NCBI RefSeq assembly: GCF_900167915.1
Contig: NZ_FUYM01000004.1
Location: 434,001-498,000, forward strand
DNA length: 64,000 nt
Direction: 5' to 3'
Source of the DNA: Rhizorhabdus histidinilytica
Lineage (GTDB): Bacteria > Pseudomonadota > Alphaproteobacteria > Sphingomonadales > Sphingomonadaceae
In this document: one piece after another, positions 32,875 to 41,466 of the stretch
Layout: the number at the start of each line of letters is the position of its first letter
Position numbering within the stretch: the first letter of the stretch is position 1
Made by a program: the position numbers and the translations under genes
The notes under the pieces: model-generated
Databases searched by the model: none
Told to the model about the DNA's origin: nothing
The model's input: the letters and a program-made list of their open reading frames with translations, nothing else

Positions 32875-33783
32875 ATGCCGCTGCGCAAGGACATCTGGCG
32901 GCCCGCCATCGTCGAGCGTCGCATGAGCGACATCGTCGCCGCGGGCTCGATCGAGGGGGCGCCGCTGCGCTGGCTGCCCGCCTTGCGGCCCTACAGCTTC
33001 CTGGCCGATCCGTTCGGCTTATGGCGGGACGACCGCTTCCACCTGTTCGTCGAGCGCTTCGATTATCGCGACCGGCGCGGCGTGATCGAGCTGATCGTCC
33101 ACGATGCCGGCCTCACGCCGCTCTACCGCTGCAAGATATTGTCGGAGCGCTGGCACCTGTCCTACCCGTTCGTGTTCGAGGCCGAAGGGCAGATCTGGAT
33201 GCTGCCCGAAGCGCATCGCTCCGGCGGGTTGACGCTCTATCGCTGCTTCGACTTTCCCGACCGCTGGCAGCGTGCGGCGCGGATCGAACTGGATTGCGTG
33301 CCGGTCGACGCCACGCCCTTCTGGCACGACGGCCTGTGGTGGCTGTTCTACGCCGCCGCCGACGATCGCCACAGCAAGGTCGCCCATCTCCACGTCGCCT
33401 TCTCCGAACGGCTGACCGACGGATGGCGGCCGCACCCCGCCAACCCGGTCCGTCGCGATCCGGCGAGCGCCCGACCCGGGGGAACGCCGATCCTCCTCGA
33501 TGGGCGGATCATGCTGCCGGTGCAGGATTGCTCGCGCACCTATGGCGGCGGCATCGCCATGCTGGCGATCGAGCGGCTCACCCCCGACGACTTCGTCGCG
33601 CATGTCGAGCGGAGCATCGCCCCGCCCGCCGGGCTTCACCCGTTCGACGAGGGCATGCACACCTTGTCCGCCGCCGGCGAGGTAACGCTGATCGACGTCA
33701 AGCGGACGATGCTGTCGCTCCACGGCCTTGCGATCGAGGCACGGCGCGAGACGCAGCGCCTGTTCGCGCCGCGCCGCCGCTGA
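32875..33783 (+). CDS. GINT1-like (glucosamine inositolphosphorylceramide transferase N-terminal-like) beta-propeller protein
   Basis: 302-residue protein with repeated Trp/Phe-rich blades typical of a five-bladed glycosidase-like propeller: YSFLADPFGLWRDDRFHLFV, LSYPFVFEAEGQIWMLPEA, DATPFWHDGLWWLFYAA, and NPVRRDPASARPGGTPIL. The pattern matches the domain found at the N-terminus of plant GINT1, which also occurs alone in bacteria. It starts 2 bp after the glycerophosphotransferase-like gene. In a sphingolipid-producing bacterium a role in glycolipid or surface-glycan assembly is attractive but only inferred. The last 86 bp overlap the GT4 gene on the other strand. Confidence 0.7.
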   Translation: MPLRKDIWRPAIVERRMSDIVAAGSIEGAPLRWLPALRPYSFLADPFGLWRDDRFHLFVERFDYRDRRGVIELIVHDAGLTPLYRCKILSERWHLSYPFVFEAEGQIWMLPEAHRSGGLTLYRCFDFPDRWQRAARIELDCVPVDATPFWHDGLWWLFYAAADDRHSKVAHLHVAFSERLTDGWRPHPANPVRRDPASARPGGTPILLDGRIMLPVQDCSRTYGGGIAMLAIERLTPDDFVAHVERSIAPPAGLHPFDEGMHTLSAAGEVTLIDVKRTMLSLHGLAIEARRETQRLFAPRRR

Positions 33784-34873
33784 CCAGCCGCTCCATCACC
33801 GCGCGGCCGCGCGCCTCGAAGGCCTCGGCCCCGAAGCGTTCAAGCACCTTCGCCCGCGCCTGCGCGCCGATCGCCGCCATCCCGCGGGGGTCGGCGATCA
33901 TCGCCGCGATCTTCCCGGCGAGCGGCTCGACCGCGCCGGGCATCACCAGCTCGCCGGTCGCCCCCGGCTCGACCGACCGGGCCAGCTCGCCCACCGCCGA
34001 GGCGATGACGGGCAGGCCCGCCTGCATCGCCTCATGCGCGGCGATGCAGAAGCCTTCCGACCAAGACGGCTGCACATAGAGGTGGAGCCCCGCCAGGAAA
34101 GCGCGCGGATCGGCGACGAAGCCGGGGAAATGCACGCCGCGCACCCCCTTCTCCGCCGCCCAGGCCTCGAGCGCGGCGCGCTCGGCGCCTTCGCCGCCGA
34201 CGATCAGCTCGAACCGCAAGCCCAGCCGTTGCAGCCCGGCGACCGCCCGCAACAGCACGTCATAGCCCTTCACCGGATGCAGCCGGCCGAGGCTGCCGAT
34301 CCGGATCACCTCGCCCGGCCGCCATGGCGCCGCGCACGGCGCACCGGCATCGGCGCGGAAGATCGGCCAGGTCATCAGCCGGTCCGGGCCAACCTTCAGC
34401 CGATCTGCGGTCAGCGCGGCGACCGCGTCCGAATCCGCCACCCACAGGATCGTCAGGTGCCGCGTCATCCGCAGCAGGCGGCGATTGGCGGGCTTGAGGA
34501 AGGCGGCATGCTGCCAGCTCACGACCGGCAGCGACAGGCGGAGCCCGGCAATCTGGCCGAGCAGGGTCGCGCGAGTGAGCGACGTCCAGAGATGGGTCGG
34601 CCGCCAGTCGCGCAGGCGCCGGAGCAGCCAGCGAAGCGCCCGTCCATGGTCGCGTTCGCCGCCGGGGCGCACCTCGACCGCGATCCCCGCCGCCTCCAGC
34701 GCCGCCACGCCGCGTCCGTCGCGCCGGGTCAGCGCGAAGACTCGCACCTCGGCACCGCAGCGGCGCAGCACGTCGAGGATGGCGGGCACGGGCGACGATG
34801 CCCCGCCGCCCTCCATCGAATTGATGATGTAGGCGATGCGGAACGGAGGCGAACTCAGCGGCGCGTGCAGCAT
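33698..34873 (-). CDS. GT4-family glycosyltransferase
   Basis: 391-residue GT-B glycosyltransferase. The N-terminal domain starts RIAYIINSMEGGGASSPVPA. The donor domain includes GSLGRLHPVKGYDVLLRAV, GGEGAERAALE, VHFPGFVADPRAFLAG and the E-x7-E signature SEGFCIAAHEAMQAGLPVIA. ATG 34873 is the first codon of the fold. It is convergent with the GINT1-like gene and overlaps it by 86 bp; the C-terminal Arg/Ser-rich tail of about 25 residues is the overlapping part and looks unconserved. Probably transfers a sugar in surface polysaccharide or glycolipid synthesis. Confidence 0.9.
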   Translation of the reverse strand: MLHAPLSSPPFRIAYIINSMEGGGASSPVPAILDVLRRCGAEVRVFALTRRDGRGVAALEAAGIAVEVRPGGERDHGRALRWLLRRLRDWRPTHLWTSLTRATLLGQIAGLRLSLPVVSWQHAAFLKPANRRLLRMTRHLTILWVADSDAVAALTADRLKVGPDRLMTWPIFRADAGAPCAAPWRPGEVIRIGSLGRLHPVKGYDVLLRAVAGLQRLGLRFELIVGGEGAERAALEAWAAEKGVRGVHFPGFVADPRAFLAGLHLYVQPSWSEGFCIAAHEAMQAGLPVIASAVGELARSVEPGATGELVMPGAVEPLAGKIAAMIADPRGMAAIGAQARAKVLERFGAEAFEARGRAVMERLVSGGAARTGAASRAVPRSQGRGATASSA

Positions 34874-35014
34874 TGCCGAAAGACGCCGCCGGCCTGGTGC
34901 ACCCACACCTGTCCTGCCGTCCGAAGCGAAAAATTTTCCTGGTGCGGCATTTGCGATGCGCTGCCGTCTTTCGTGCAGCCGGCAGAGCCCGCCGGCGCGA
35001 TGGGAGGACAGCGA

Positions 35015-35812
35015 ATGCGAGCCGCCGCGACCGGGCCCGTCCTGACGCTGATGCTGGCCGCTGGCATGCCCGCCTATGCCGCGTTGACGCTGATGCCGTG
35101 CAGCGGATGCCAGTTGCCGACCCTCCCCCCGCGCCTGGCCGATAGCCGAAAGGCATGGAAGGCGCTGATCACCCCGCCGCGGTCGCAGCCATCTTATGAC
35201 GATCTGTTCCATGCCGGCCATGCGGCGGCGCGGGGCCTGACCGATCGCTGGGCTGCCCATGTCTTCGTGCCGGGCGAAAGCCGCTTCTCGATCGAGACGG
35301 TGCGCCGCTTCGCCCGCCGCTCGGCAGGGCCGGAAGCGATCGGCATGCGCCGCGACACGCTGTCGACGGGATCCGCCACCCTCCGCTATGCCCTCCCGCT
35401 CGGGCCCGCCGACAGCGTCTCGCTGGGGCTGATGGCCGGCATGGAGAAGCAGCGCTTCGCCTTCGACCTGTCGCGCGGCCACCATGTCCGCAGCCAGATG
35501 CTGGGCTTCGTCGCCAACTGGTCGCACGGAACGCCGTGGGGGCTGGAGACCGGCTATCGCTTCGACTTCGGCAGCCGCACCACCTCCAGCCTCGAGCGCG
35601 GCATCGAGCTCGCCGAAGGCGCGCAGCGCTCGCAGCGCGGCGCCTGGACCGCGCTCAGCTACACGATCGAGCGGGCAGACGCCCCCACCAGCCTGTCCTT
35701 CGGCGTGCGAGCCCAGGCCTTCCGGCTGACCGACGACGATCGGCTCGCGTTCGGTGCCGCCGGCCGCGCCGACAACCGCCTCGTCTTCACCACCTCTTTC
35801 CGGTTCCGCTGA
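35015..35812 (+). CDS. Secreted outer-membrane beta-barrel-like protein of unknown function
   Basis: 265-residue protein with a signal peptide (VLTLMLAAGMPAYA) and a mature N-terminus containing a CxxC (MPCSGCQLP). The second half alternates polar and hydrophobic residues in barrel-like strands (VSLGLMAGMEKQRFAFDL, MLGFVANWSHGTPWGLETGY, SLSFGVRAQAFRL) and ends in LVFTTSFRFR, a typical barrel C-terminus. GGGAGGACAGCG precedes ATG 35015. No known domain is recognised. It sits between the divergent GT4 gene and the ECF sigma gene, and its stop touches the possible upstream start of the sigma gene (TGATG), so it may belong to that operon. Confidence 0.65.
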   Translation: MRAAATGPVLTLMLAAGMPAYAALTLMPCSGCQLPTLPPRLADSRKAWKALITPPRSQPSYDDLFHAGHAAARGLTDRWAAHVFVPGESRFSIETVRRFARRSAGPEAIGMRRDTLSTGSATLRYALPLGPADSVSLGLMAGMEKQRFAFDLSRGHHVRSQMLGFVANWSHGTPWGLETGYRFDFGSRTTSSLERGIELAEGAQRSQRGAWTALSYTIERADAPTSLSFGVRAQAFRLTDDDRLAFGAAGRADNRLVFTTSFRFR

Positions 35813-35910
35813 TGGCTCTCCTGACCGCCGATCGCCGCACGCTCCGCCTACCGTCCCCAGTCCCACGCGGCTATGAAGTAAGCCCGACCGGGCCGAACGA
35901 GACGAATCGC

Positions 35911-36477
35911 ATGACCGGAGACGGCCTCGAAGCCATCTTCATGACCCATCGCCCGACGCTCTCGCGCTTCTTCGCGGCGCGCGGCGCGGGCGCGGACGTC
36001 GAGGATCTGTTGCAGGAACTGTGGCTCAAGGCGCGGTCTGCGCAGACCGGGCCGATCGCCGATCCCGCCTCCTATCTGTTCCGCATGGCTGACAACCTGC
36101 TGCTCGACCGCCGCCGGGCCGACCTGCGCCGCAGCCGCCGCGACGACCAGTGGACCGGCATGACGCGCGGCAGCGTCGTCGACGTCTCCGACACGCCGTC
36201 GGCCGAACAGGTGCTGATCGCCCGCGAAAGGCTGCGCATCGTCGACCGCGCGATCGACGCGCTCGGCGAGCGGACCGCCGCGATCTTCCGCAGCTACCGG
36301 ATCGACGGCCTCAACCAGCGCGACATCGCCGCCCGGATCGGCATCAGCCTCAGCGCGGTCGAAAAACATCTCCAGAAGGCTTATCGTGCGCTGGTGGAGG
36401 TTCGCGGCCGGCTGGATGCGGATTCCCCGGCACCGCGTCGTCTCGACGTCGAAGGAACGAACGATGTCGCAGATTGA
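35911..36477 (+). CDS. FecI-like ECF RNA polymerase sigma factor
   Basis: 188-residue ECF sigma factor. Region 2 reads THRPTLSRFFAARGAGADVE followed by DLLQELWLKARS. Region 4 reads ERTAAIFRSYRIDGLNQRDI followed by AARIGISLSAVEKHLQKAYR, a FecI-type pattern. ATG 35911 puts the start about 10 residues before region 2; an in-frame ATG at 35812 that overlaps the previous stop would add 33 residues. The FecR gene starts 14 bp before its end and a TonB receptor with STN domain follows, so this is a complete cell-surface signalling set: receptor senses ligand, FecR relays, sigma activates the operon. Confidence 0.9.
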   Translation: MTGDGLEAIFMTHRPTLSRFFAARGAGADVEDLLQELWLKARSAQTGPIADPASYLFRMADNLLLDRRRADLRRSRRDDQWTGMTRGSVVDVSDTPSAEQVLIARERLRIVDRAIDALGERTAAIFRSYRIDGLNQRDIAARIGISLSAVEKHLQKAYRALVEVRGRLDADSPAPRRLDVEGTNDVAD

Positions 36478-37420
36478 CGAAGCGAGGAGGGAGGAAGCCG
36501 CGGCCTGGTTCATCCAGCTGCGCGATCCCGCGACCGCCGATTGGGAGGGCTTCACCGCCTGGCTCGAACGCGATCCCGCCAACAACGGCGCCTATGAGGC
36601 GATCGCCCTGGCCGACGGCGACTATGCGTCGCTGGTCGAGCAGGCCGCCCCGCCGCAGCCGTCGAACGACAATCCCGCCGGGGAGCCGCGCCGCCTGGGC
36701 CGGGTCGCCGGATGGGCGACGGCTGCCGCCGCCGTCATGGTCGCCGCGGTCTCCTATCCGCTGCTGACCGGCTCGCCCGCCACCTATGCGGTCGAAACCG
36801 CGGCCGGGCAGCGCAACACCATCCGGCTCGACGACGGCACGCGGATCGACATCAACGGCGATTCGAAGGTCACGCTGCGCAAGGACGACAACCGCTTCGC
36901 ATCGCTCGAACGGGGCGAGGCGACCTTCACCGTCACCCACGACGCGAAGAATCCCTTCTCGGTGAAGGTCGGCGATGACGTGATCCAGGACGTCGGCACC
37001 GTCTTCAACATCGTCCGCGACGCGGACGGGATGGAGACGGCGGTGTCATCGGGCGTGGTCGTCTACAATCCCGGGGACGAAGCGGTGCGGGTGGCCGCGG
37101 GCCAGGTGCTGCGCCTGTCTGCCGACGGCAAGACAGTGACGGTCGGCGCGGTCGACCCGGCAGGCGTCGCCTCCTGGCGCAAGGACCGGCTGGTCTACGA
37201 CAATGTCACGCTGGCGCGGGTGGCTGCCGACCTGTCGCGCAACCTGGGGACGCCTGTGCGTATTTCGCCCGACATTGCCGCCCGCCCCTTCAGCGGCGTA
37301 ATCCTGCTCGGCGGCGATCAGGCCGCGCTGCTCCCGCGCATCGGGGCGATGCTGGACGTGACGATAACGCATGAAGTCGATGGTTGGCGCCTATCGTCGC
37401 ACAGTGGTGACGGCCGCTAG
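36464..37420 (+). CDS. FecR-family anti-sigma/sensor protein
   Basis: 318-residue inner-membrane regulator. The cytoplasmic N-terminal DUF4880 domain has EEAAAWFIQLRDPATADWEG and FTAWLERDPANNGAYE. A single membrane segment follows (VAGWATAAAAVMVAAVSYPLL). The periplasmic FecR domain contains RNTIRLDDGTRIDINGDSKV, GEATFTVTHDAKNPFSV and QDVGTVFNIVRD. ATG 36464 has AAGGAACGA upstream and overlaps the sigma gene by 14 bp. The TonB receptor starts 50 bp before its stop. It would receive the signal from the receptor STN domain and control the sigma factor. Confidence 0.92.
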   Translation: MSQIDEARREEAAAWFIQLRDPATADWEGFTAWLERDPANNGAYEAIALADGDYASLVEQAAPPQPSNDNPAGEPRRLGRVAGWATAAAAVMVAAVSYPLLTGSPATYAVETAAGQRNTIRLDDGTRIDINGDSKVTLRKDDNRFASLERGEATFTVTHDAKNPFSVKVGDDVIQDVGTVFNIVRDADGMETAVSSGVVVYNPGDEAVRVAAGQVLRLSADGKTVTVGAVDPAGVASWRKDRLVYDNVTLARVAADLSRNLGTPVRISPDIAARPFSGVILLGGDQAALLPRIGAMLDVTITHEVDGWRLSSHSGDGR

Positions 37421-39746
37421 GGGATTGGCCTGCATGGCGATGGCGGGGGCGCTGGCGCAGCCGGCGCACGCGCGCGACGTGCACTCCTTCGACATCAGGC
37501 CCGGCCACCTGTCCGACGCGATCGTCGCGCTGGGCGTGCAAGGCGGCGTCAGCATCGGCCTGCCGAACGCCACCGCGCAGAACCTGCCGGTCCCCGGCGT
37601 GCGCGGGCGGCTGTCGGTCGACCGGGCGTTGCGCCGACTGCTGGCGGGCAGCGGCTTCCACGCCGTGCGGATCGACGACCGCAGCTATACGATCGCGGCG
37701 GACCGGTCGAAGGCGCGGTCCGCACCCGTGGCGCTCCCCGCCGGGCCGGCCAGCCCACCGATCGACATCATCGTCACCGCCAGCAAGCGCGACATCCGCC
37801 TGCGCGACTTCCCCGGCACGATCGCGATGGTCGACGCGGCAGTCGCCGGGCTGAACGGCAACGCCCGCTACGGCACCCAGGCGCTGGTCGACATCATCCC
37901 CAGCCTGTCGTCGACCCATCTCGGCCCCGGCCGCAACAAGCTGATCATCCGCGGCGTCGCCGACAGCAGCTTCACCGGCCCCACCCAGGCGATCGTCGGC
38001 CAGTATCTCGGCGACATCCGGCTCAACTACAACGCGCCCGATCCCGATCTGAACCTCTACGACATGGCCAGCGTAGAGGTGCTCGAAGGGCCGCAGGGGA
38101 CGCTCTACGGTGCGGGGTCGCTCGGCGGGATCGTCCGGCTGGTGCCGACCTCGCCCGACCTGTCACAAGCTGCGGGTTCGATCGCGGCGGGGATTGGCAA
38201 GGTCGAGGGGGGCGGGCCGAGCAACGATCTCGCCGGCATGATCAACCTTCCCATCAGGACCGATCGGATCGGCCTGCGTGCAGTCGCCTACCGATCCGTC
38301 GACGGCGGCTATATTCGCGACGCCGGGCGCCGGCTGAACCACATCAATCGCTCGCAGGCGGCTGGCGGGCGGATCATCCTGCGCGCCCGGCTCGGCGACT
38401 GGACGGTCGATGCCGGCGGCACATTGCAGGACATGAAGAACCGCGACGGCCAATATGCCGAGCGCGGCCAGCCTCCCTACACCCGGCGCAGCGCGATCGC
38501 GGAGCCCTTCGACAACGACTATCGGCTGGGCCAGATCGTCGTCACCCGCAAGTGGGGCGATATCGCCCTGCTGTCGGCGACCGGCATCGTCGGCCATGAC
38601 GTCGACGAACGGTTCGATGCGACGCGCGCGAGCGACACGAGCCCGCGCCTGTTCCACCAGAGGAGCCAGATCACCCTCTTTTCGAACGAGAACAGGCTGA
38701 GCCGTCAGGATCCCGACGGGACCGGCTGGCTGGTCGGCACCAGCTTCGTGTCGAACAGCGAGCGGCTGATCCGCGAGCTGGGCGCGGCGACGGCGCCGAC
38801 GCGGATCGCCGGCGTGCGCAATTCGGTGCGCCAGGTCGCCGCCTATGGCGAGCTCAGCCTGGGTCTCGGCCCGCTGATCGTCACCGCCGGCGGGCGGCTG
38901 GCGCACAGCCGGCTGACCGGCGAGCTGCTCGACGACGGCAAGGACAGGAACGAGCCCAATCGCAGCGAAGTCGAGGTGCTGCCGTCGATCGCGCTGAGCT
39001 GGCGCCCAACGCCGCGCCTGACCACCTATCTCCGCTATCAGGAGGGATTCCGTCCCGGCGGTCTGTCGGTCGCAGCCGGCAGCGGCGGGATCGTCTCGCA
39101 ACGCTTCCTGGGCGACAGCATCGTCACGATCGAGGGCGGTGCGCGCTTCGGCCATCCGGTACGCGACCACTTCTCCGCCGCGCTCAGCCTGTCGTACAGC
39201 CATTGGGAGCATATCCAGGCCGACCTGGTGAACGCCGCGGGACTACCCATCACCGCCAATATCGGCAACGGCCGCATCCTCGGCTTCGAAGCGAGCCTGC
39301 GCTGGGCGCCCTTCGCCGGCTTCGTGGCCGAAGGCGGGCTGTTCCTCAACGACAGCGAGCTGACCAGCCCCTCGGCGGGGTTCGAGGATGCCGCCCATGC
39401 CGAACTACCCAACATCGCGCGGGTCGGCGTGCGCGGGGCGCTCAGCTACGATCGGCCGATCGGCGGCGGCCTGTCGCTGTCGCTGACCGGATCGGTGCGC
39501 TATTTCGGCCATTCGCAGCTCGGCGTCGGCAGCCTGCTCGCCATCGAGCAGGGCAATTATGCCGACACCGCGCTCGGCCTGCGGATCGGCACCGAGCGGC
39601 TCGGCGCATCGATCGACGTGACCAACCTGTTCGACACGGCCCAGAACCGCTTCTCGCTCGGCAACCCGTTCGGCGTGATGGACCGGCTGCAGGTCACGCC
39701 CCAGATTCCCCGCACCGTCCGGATCGGCGTCGATGCCCGCTTCTGA
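37371..39746 (+). CDS. TonB-dependent receptor with N-terminal STN signalling domain
   Basis: 791-residue FecA-like transducer. After a signal peptide (LACMAMAGALAQPAHA) an STN domain spans about residues 38-110 (HSFDIRPGHLSDAIVALGVQ, RLSVDRALRRLLAGSGFHAV). The plug starts near IDIIVTASKRDIRLRDFPGT and has SVEVLEGPQGTLYGAGSLGG. The barrel ends in RTVRIGVDARF. The STN domain fits its place directly after sigma and FecR genes. The gene overlaps FecR by 50 bp and DUF2334 by 14 bp. Such receptors usually take up siderophores, but this one is embedded among glycan genes, so the ligand may be a sugar or glycan, which is an inference. Confidence 0.95.
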   Translation: MKSMVGAYRRTVVTAARGLACMAMAGALAQPAHARDVHSFDIRPGHLSDAIVALGVQGGVSIGLPNATAQNLPVPGVRGRLSVDRALRRLLAGSGFHAVRIDDRSYTIAADRSKARSAPVALPAGPASPPIDIIVTASKRDIRLRDFPGTIAMVDAAVAGLNGNARYGTQALVDIIPSLSSTHLGPGRNKLIIRGVADSSFTGPTQAIVGQYLGDIRLNYNAPDPDLNLYDMASVEVLEGPQGTLYGAGSLGGIVRLVPTSPDLSQAAGSIAAGIGKVEGGGPSNDLAGMINLPIRTDRIGLRAVAYRSVDGGYIRDAGRRLNHINRSQAAGGRIILRARLGDWTVDAGGTLQDMKNRDGQYAERGQPPYTRRSAIAEPFDNDYRLGQIVVTRKWGDIALLSATGIVGHDVDERFDATRASDTSPRLFHQRSQITLFSNENRLSRQDPDGTGWLVGTSFVSNSERLIRELGAATAPTRIAGVRNSVRQVAAYGELSLGLGPLIVTAGGRLAHSRLTGELLDDGKDRNEPNRSEVEVLPSIALSWRPTPRLTTYLRYQEGFRPGGLSVAAGSGGIVSQRFLGDSIVTIEGGARFGHPVRDHFSAALSLSYSHWEHIQADLVNAAGLPITANIGNGRILGFEASLRWAPFAGFVAEGGLFLNDSELTSPSAGFEDAAHAELPNIARVGVRGALSYDRPIGGGLSLSLTGSVRYFGHSQLGVGSLLAIEQGNYADTALGLRIGTERLGASIDVTNLFDTAQNRFSLGNPFGVMDRLQVTPQIPRTVRIGVDARF

Positions 39747-40482
39747 CCGCCGGCTGCTGGCGTCGATCCACGACGTCTCGCCCCGCTTCGCCGGTCAGGT
39801 CGACCGGCTGGCCGATCGGCTGGCGCACCATCTCGGCGGACCCCGCTTCGCGATGCTGGTGGTGCCCGACCATTGGGGCGAAGCACCGATCGCTCACGAC
39901 CGCGCCTTCCACGCCCGGCTGCGCGACTGGCATGCGGCGGGGATCGAGCTGTTCGTCCATGGCTGGTTCCATCGCGACGACAGCCGCCACGCGGGGGCCG
40001 CCGCAGGCTTCAAGGCGCGCCACATGACCGCTGGCGAAGGCGAGTTCCTGGGCCTTGGCGAGGACGAGGCGCTCGACCGCATGCGCCGCGGCCGCGCGCT
40101 GATCGAGGATATCGTCGGCGCCGGGGTGGCCGGCTTCGTCGCCCCCGCCTGGCTCTACGGCCCCGGCGCGATCGCGGCGCTCGGGACCGCCGGCTTCGCG
40201 ATCGCCGAGGATCATCTGCGCGTCTGGTCTCCGGTCGACGGTCGCGTGCTGACGCGCGGGCCGGTGGTGACCTGGGCCAGCCGCAGCCGAGGGCGCATCG
40301 CCAGCTCGATCGCCTTCGCCGCGCTCGCCCGCCATGCGCTCGCCCCCATGCGGACGGTGCGGGTGGCGGTCCATCCGGGCGACACCGGCGTGCCCCGGCT
40401 GCTCGACAGCATCGACGCCGCCTTCGCCCGCCTGCTGTGCGGCCGGACGCCCGGGCGCTATCGCGATCTCCTGACAGGCTGA
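39733..40482 (+). CDS. DUF2334 polysaccharide-deacetylase-like protein
   Basis: 249-residue protein of the NodB-like deacetylase superfamily, DUF2334 branch: LLASIHDVSP (metal Asp), ELFVHGWFHRDDSRH (His-x3-His), FVAPAWLYGPGA, and a late RVAVHPGDTG. No signal peptide is visible. ATG 39733 overlaps the receptor gene by 14 bp, placing it in the same operon. Members probably deacetylate a glycan or lipid-linked sugar. Its place before a flippase-like protein and two glycosyltransferases supports a role in surface-glycan modification. Confidence 0.82.
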   Translation: MPASDRRLLASIHDVSPRFAGQVDRLADRLAHHLGGPRFAMLVVPDHWGEAPIAHDRAFHARLRDWHAAGIELFVHGWFHRDDSRHAGAAAGFKARHMTAGEGEFLGLGEDEALDRMRRGRALIEDIVGAGVAGFVAPAWLYGPGAIAALGTAGFAIAEDHLRVWSPVDGRVLTRGPVVTWASRSRGRIASSIAFAALARHALAPMRTVRVAVHPGDTGVPRLLDSIDAAFARLLCGRTPGRYRDLLTG

Positions 40483-40560
40483 AAAAATCGTCGCGCCGCC
40501 GTGCGGGAAAGCGGGTGCCGCGTCGTCCTCGCTGCGAAAAGGCAACGCGACGAGGACTGC

Positions 40561-41466
40561 GTGTCGTCCCATCCGAATAGCGCCACGGCGCAGCTTCCGT
40601 CGATCGACATCCCCAACCGCAACTGGCCCAAATGGATATCGGCCGCCGTGTCGATCCTGCTGCTGGCGGTGATCGGCCGGCAGCTGGGGCAGCTCGATCG
40701 CGCCGCGCTGCTCGCGTCGATCCCCGCCAGCCCCGGCTTCTGGGTGGCGCTGCTCGCTTATTATCTGGCCCTGCCGCTGTCCGAATGGATCATCTTCCGC
40801 CGGCTCTGGGGCCTTCCGATCGAGGGCTTCGCCGCACTGCTGCGCAAGCTGGTCAGCAATGAGGTGCTGCTCGGCTATAGCGGCGAGCTGAGCTTCTACG
40901 CCTGGGCTCGCCGCCGCTCGGGAATCAGCGCGGCGCCGTTCGGGGCGATCAAGGACGTCAGCATCCTCTCGGCGCTCGCCGGCAATGTCGCGACCCTGGC
41001 GATGATGGCGCTCGCCTGGCCCTTCGTCGCCCATCTCGGCAACGGCATCCGGCTGCGCGACGTGGCGCTGTCGATCGCAGCGGTGCTGCTGACCTCGATC
41101 GCGATCGGGCTGCTCAAGCGCAGGATATTCTCGCTGCCGGGCGACCAGCTCCGCTTCGTCATGGGCGTGCACCTCGCCCGGCTCGCGGCAACGACGCTGC
41201 TGTCGGGCCTGGTCTGGCACTGCGCGCTGCCCACCGTTCCGCTGACGCTGTGGATCGTGCTCGCCGCGCTCCAGCTGCTGGTGACGCGGCTGCCCTTCAT
41301 CCCCAACAAGGACCTGCTGTTCGCCGGCGCCGCCCTGCTGATCGCCGGGCCGGGCAGCGACATCAGCCGGCTGATCGCAATCGTCGCGAGCATCATCCTC
41401 GTGATTCACCTGCTCGTCGGCCTGCTGCTCTCGGCGGCCGACCTGGTGCGCGAGGCGCGCGAATGA
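40561..41466 (+). CDS. Lysylphosphatidylglycerol synthase/flippase-like integral membrane protein
   Basis: About 301-residue polytopic membrane protein with some 7-8 hydrophobic helices (WISAAVSILLLAVIG, FWVALLAYYLALPL, ATLAMMALAWPFVAHL, VALSIAAVLLTSIAIGLL, LIAIVASIILVIHLLVG). The overall look is that of the AglD/MprF-TM (LPG_synthase_TM) group, associated with lipid flipping or dolichol/undecaprenyl-linked glycan steps. I chose the GTG at 40561 because GAGG lies just upstream; a GTG at 40501 is possible. It overlaps DUF2141 by 4 bp. The family call is by helix pattern and neighbours, so it is tentative. Confidence 0.65.
   Translation: MSSHPNSATAQLPSIDIPNRNWPKWISAAVSILLLAVIGRQLGQLDRAALLASIPASPGFWVALLAYYLALPLSEWIIFRRLWGLPIEGFAALLRKLVSNEVLLGYSGELSFYAWARRRSGISAAPFGAIKDVSILSALAGNVATLAMMALAWPFVAHLGNGIRLRDVALSIAAVLLTSIAIGLLKRRIFSLPGDQLRFVMGVHLARLAATTLLSGLVWHCALPTVPLTLWIVLAALQLLVTRLPFIPNKDLLFAGAALLIAGPGSDISRLIAIVASIILVIHLLVGLLLSAADLVREARE

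Noticed and set aside
34874-35866. Possible 330-residue N-terminal extension of the GT4 protein
   Set aside because: The extension is Gly/Arg-rich antisense text to the barrel-like gene; the GT fold begins at ATG 34873.
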